From positions 1-5,263 of the forward strand of contig JAUWOI010000344.1 in NCBI GenBank assembly GCA_030612185.1: a stretch of DNA of 5,263 nucleotides. Reading direction: 5' to 3'. The notes beneath the pieces were generated by a model that was given only the letters and a program-made list of their open reading frames with translations, searched no databases and was not told the DNA's origin. How positions within the stretch are numbered: position 1 is the first letter of the stretch; each line of letters begins with the position of its first letter. Both the position numbers and the translations under genes were made by a program. This document shows positions 5,115-5,263 of the stretch, piece by piece. The DNA is from Anaerolineae bacterium (lineage in GTDB: Bacteria > Chloroflexota > Anaerolineae > B4-G1).

Positions 5115-5131
5115 GACGTTGGACTTTGGAC
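5104..5131. repeat. Imperfect inverted repeat at the end of the heptad array
   Basis: GTCCTATGTCC (5104-5114) and GGACTTTGGAC (5121-5131) pair at 9 of 11 positions around a 6-nt GACGTT loop. It could fold in the 3' end of the four-helix-bundle mRNA. No T run follows on either strand, so I do not call it an intrinsic terminator. Confidence 0.55.
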
Positions 5132-5263
5132 CTTCCTTCCAGGTAGCGGATGAAGCCCCCGATGAGGCTTTTGGTCTTCGTCGCTTGGGTGTAGATTGCA
5201 TCGAACTCCTGTTGGGCGATGTAATTCTGATCCAGGGCGGTGTAGAGTTGGGATTGAAGTTCC
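5107..5263 (-). CDS. Four-helix-bundle (S23 / 23S rRNA intervening-sequence) protein, C-terminal part
   Basis: An open minus-strand frame enters from the right edge and ends at a TAG (5109-5107), giving 51 complete residues. They read ELQSQLYTALDQNYI, then QQEFDAIYTQATKTKSLIGG, then FIRYLEGRSK. This matches the last two helices of the S23/four-helix-bundle family: L..AL...YI...EFD..Y..A......IGG.IRYL. The family folds as a small helical bundle that oligomerises; it includes proteins encoded in 23S rRNA intervening sequences and is related to the Avd accessory proteins of diversity-generating retroelements. Its cellular role is unclear. The last codons (VQRRT) and the stop are inside the heptad and inverted-repeat tract. 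The gene points the same way as the kbl-like gene 46 bp downstream, so read-through is possible. Confidence 0.85.
   Translation of the reverse strand, partial: ELQSQLYTALDQNYIAQQEFDAIYTQATKTKSLIGGFIRYLEGRSKVQRRT

Noticed and set aside
5080..5131. Heptad array as a CRISPR or as iterons of an origin
   Set aside because: The units are contiguous 7-mers without spacers. No replication initiator or AT-rich melting region lies nearby.

Overview
The window looks like a moderately GC-rich bacterial chromosome segment. It resembles Chloroflexota, perhaps Anaerolineae-like. This is an inference from four traits together: a secreted protein with near-identical tandem LysM domains, the end of an S23-type four-helix-bundle gene, a VapBC-type remnant, and short intergenic repeats (TANGTCC heptads, GTTGGTTA octamers, GC-rich palindromes). 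No RNA gene, CRISPR array or transposase was seen.

Layout, left to right. (1) 1-462, minus strand: the N-terminal 154 residues of a secreted LysM-repeat protein that runs off the left edge. (2) 463-799: a divergent intergenic region. It holds a 183-bp imperfect inverted repeat containing two perfect hairpins, a G-rich GTTGGTTA repeat, and a textbook sigma70 promoter whose start site is covered by a TetR-type palindromic operator. (3) 800-3260, plus strand: a tight three-gene operon of a TetR-family repressor, an extended-SDR NAD(P)-dependent epimerase/dehydratase-like protein and a classical SDR oxidoreductase, closed by a strong intrinsic terminator. The TetR stop codon abuts the next start codon, so the repressor probably controls the two oxidoreductases; their substrate cannot be read from the sequence. 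(4) 3271-3777: a decayed toxin-antitoxin module. An antitoxin-like ORF with a good promoter runs straight into about 20 codons that match the C-terminal end of a VapC/PIN toxin, and the rest of the toxin is missing. The remnant is bracketed by two direct copies of a 37-bp palindromic repeat. (5) 3864-5060, minus strand: a complete PLP-dependent alpha-oxoamine synthase, most like glycine C-acetyltransferase (2-amino-3-ketobutyrate CoA ligase). (6) 5080-5263: a TANGTCC heptad array overlapping the 3' end of an S23/four-helix-bundle gene that runs off the right edge.

The main points for a second look are the toxin-deleted TA module between direct palindromic repeats, the MITE-like inverted repeat between the LysM gene and the operon, and the self-regulated TetR/double-SDR operon of unknown substrate. 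I found no convincing evidence of an entirely new system.
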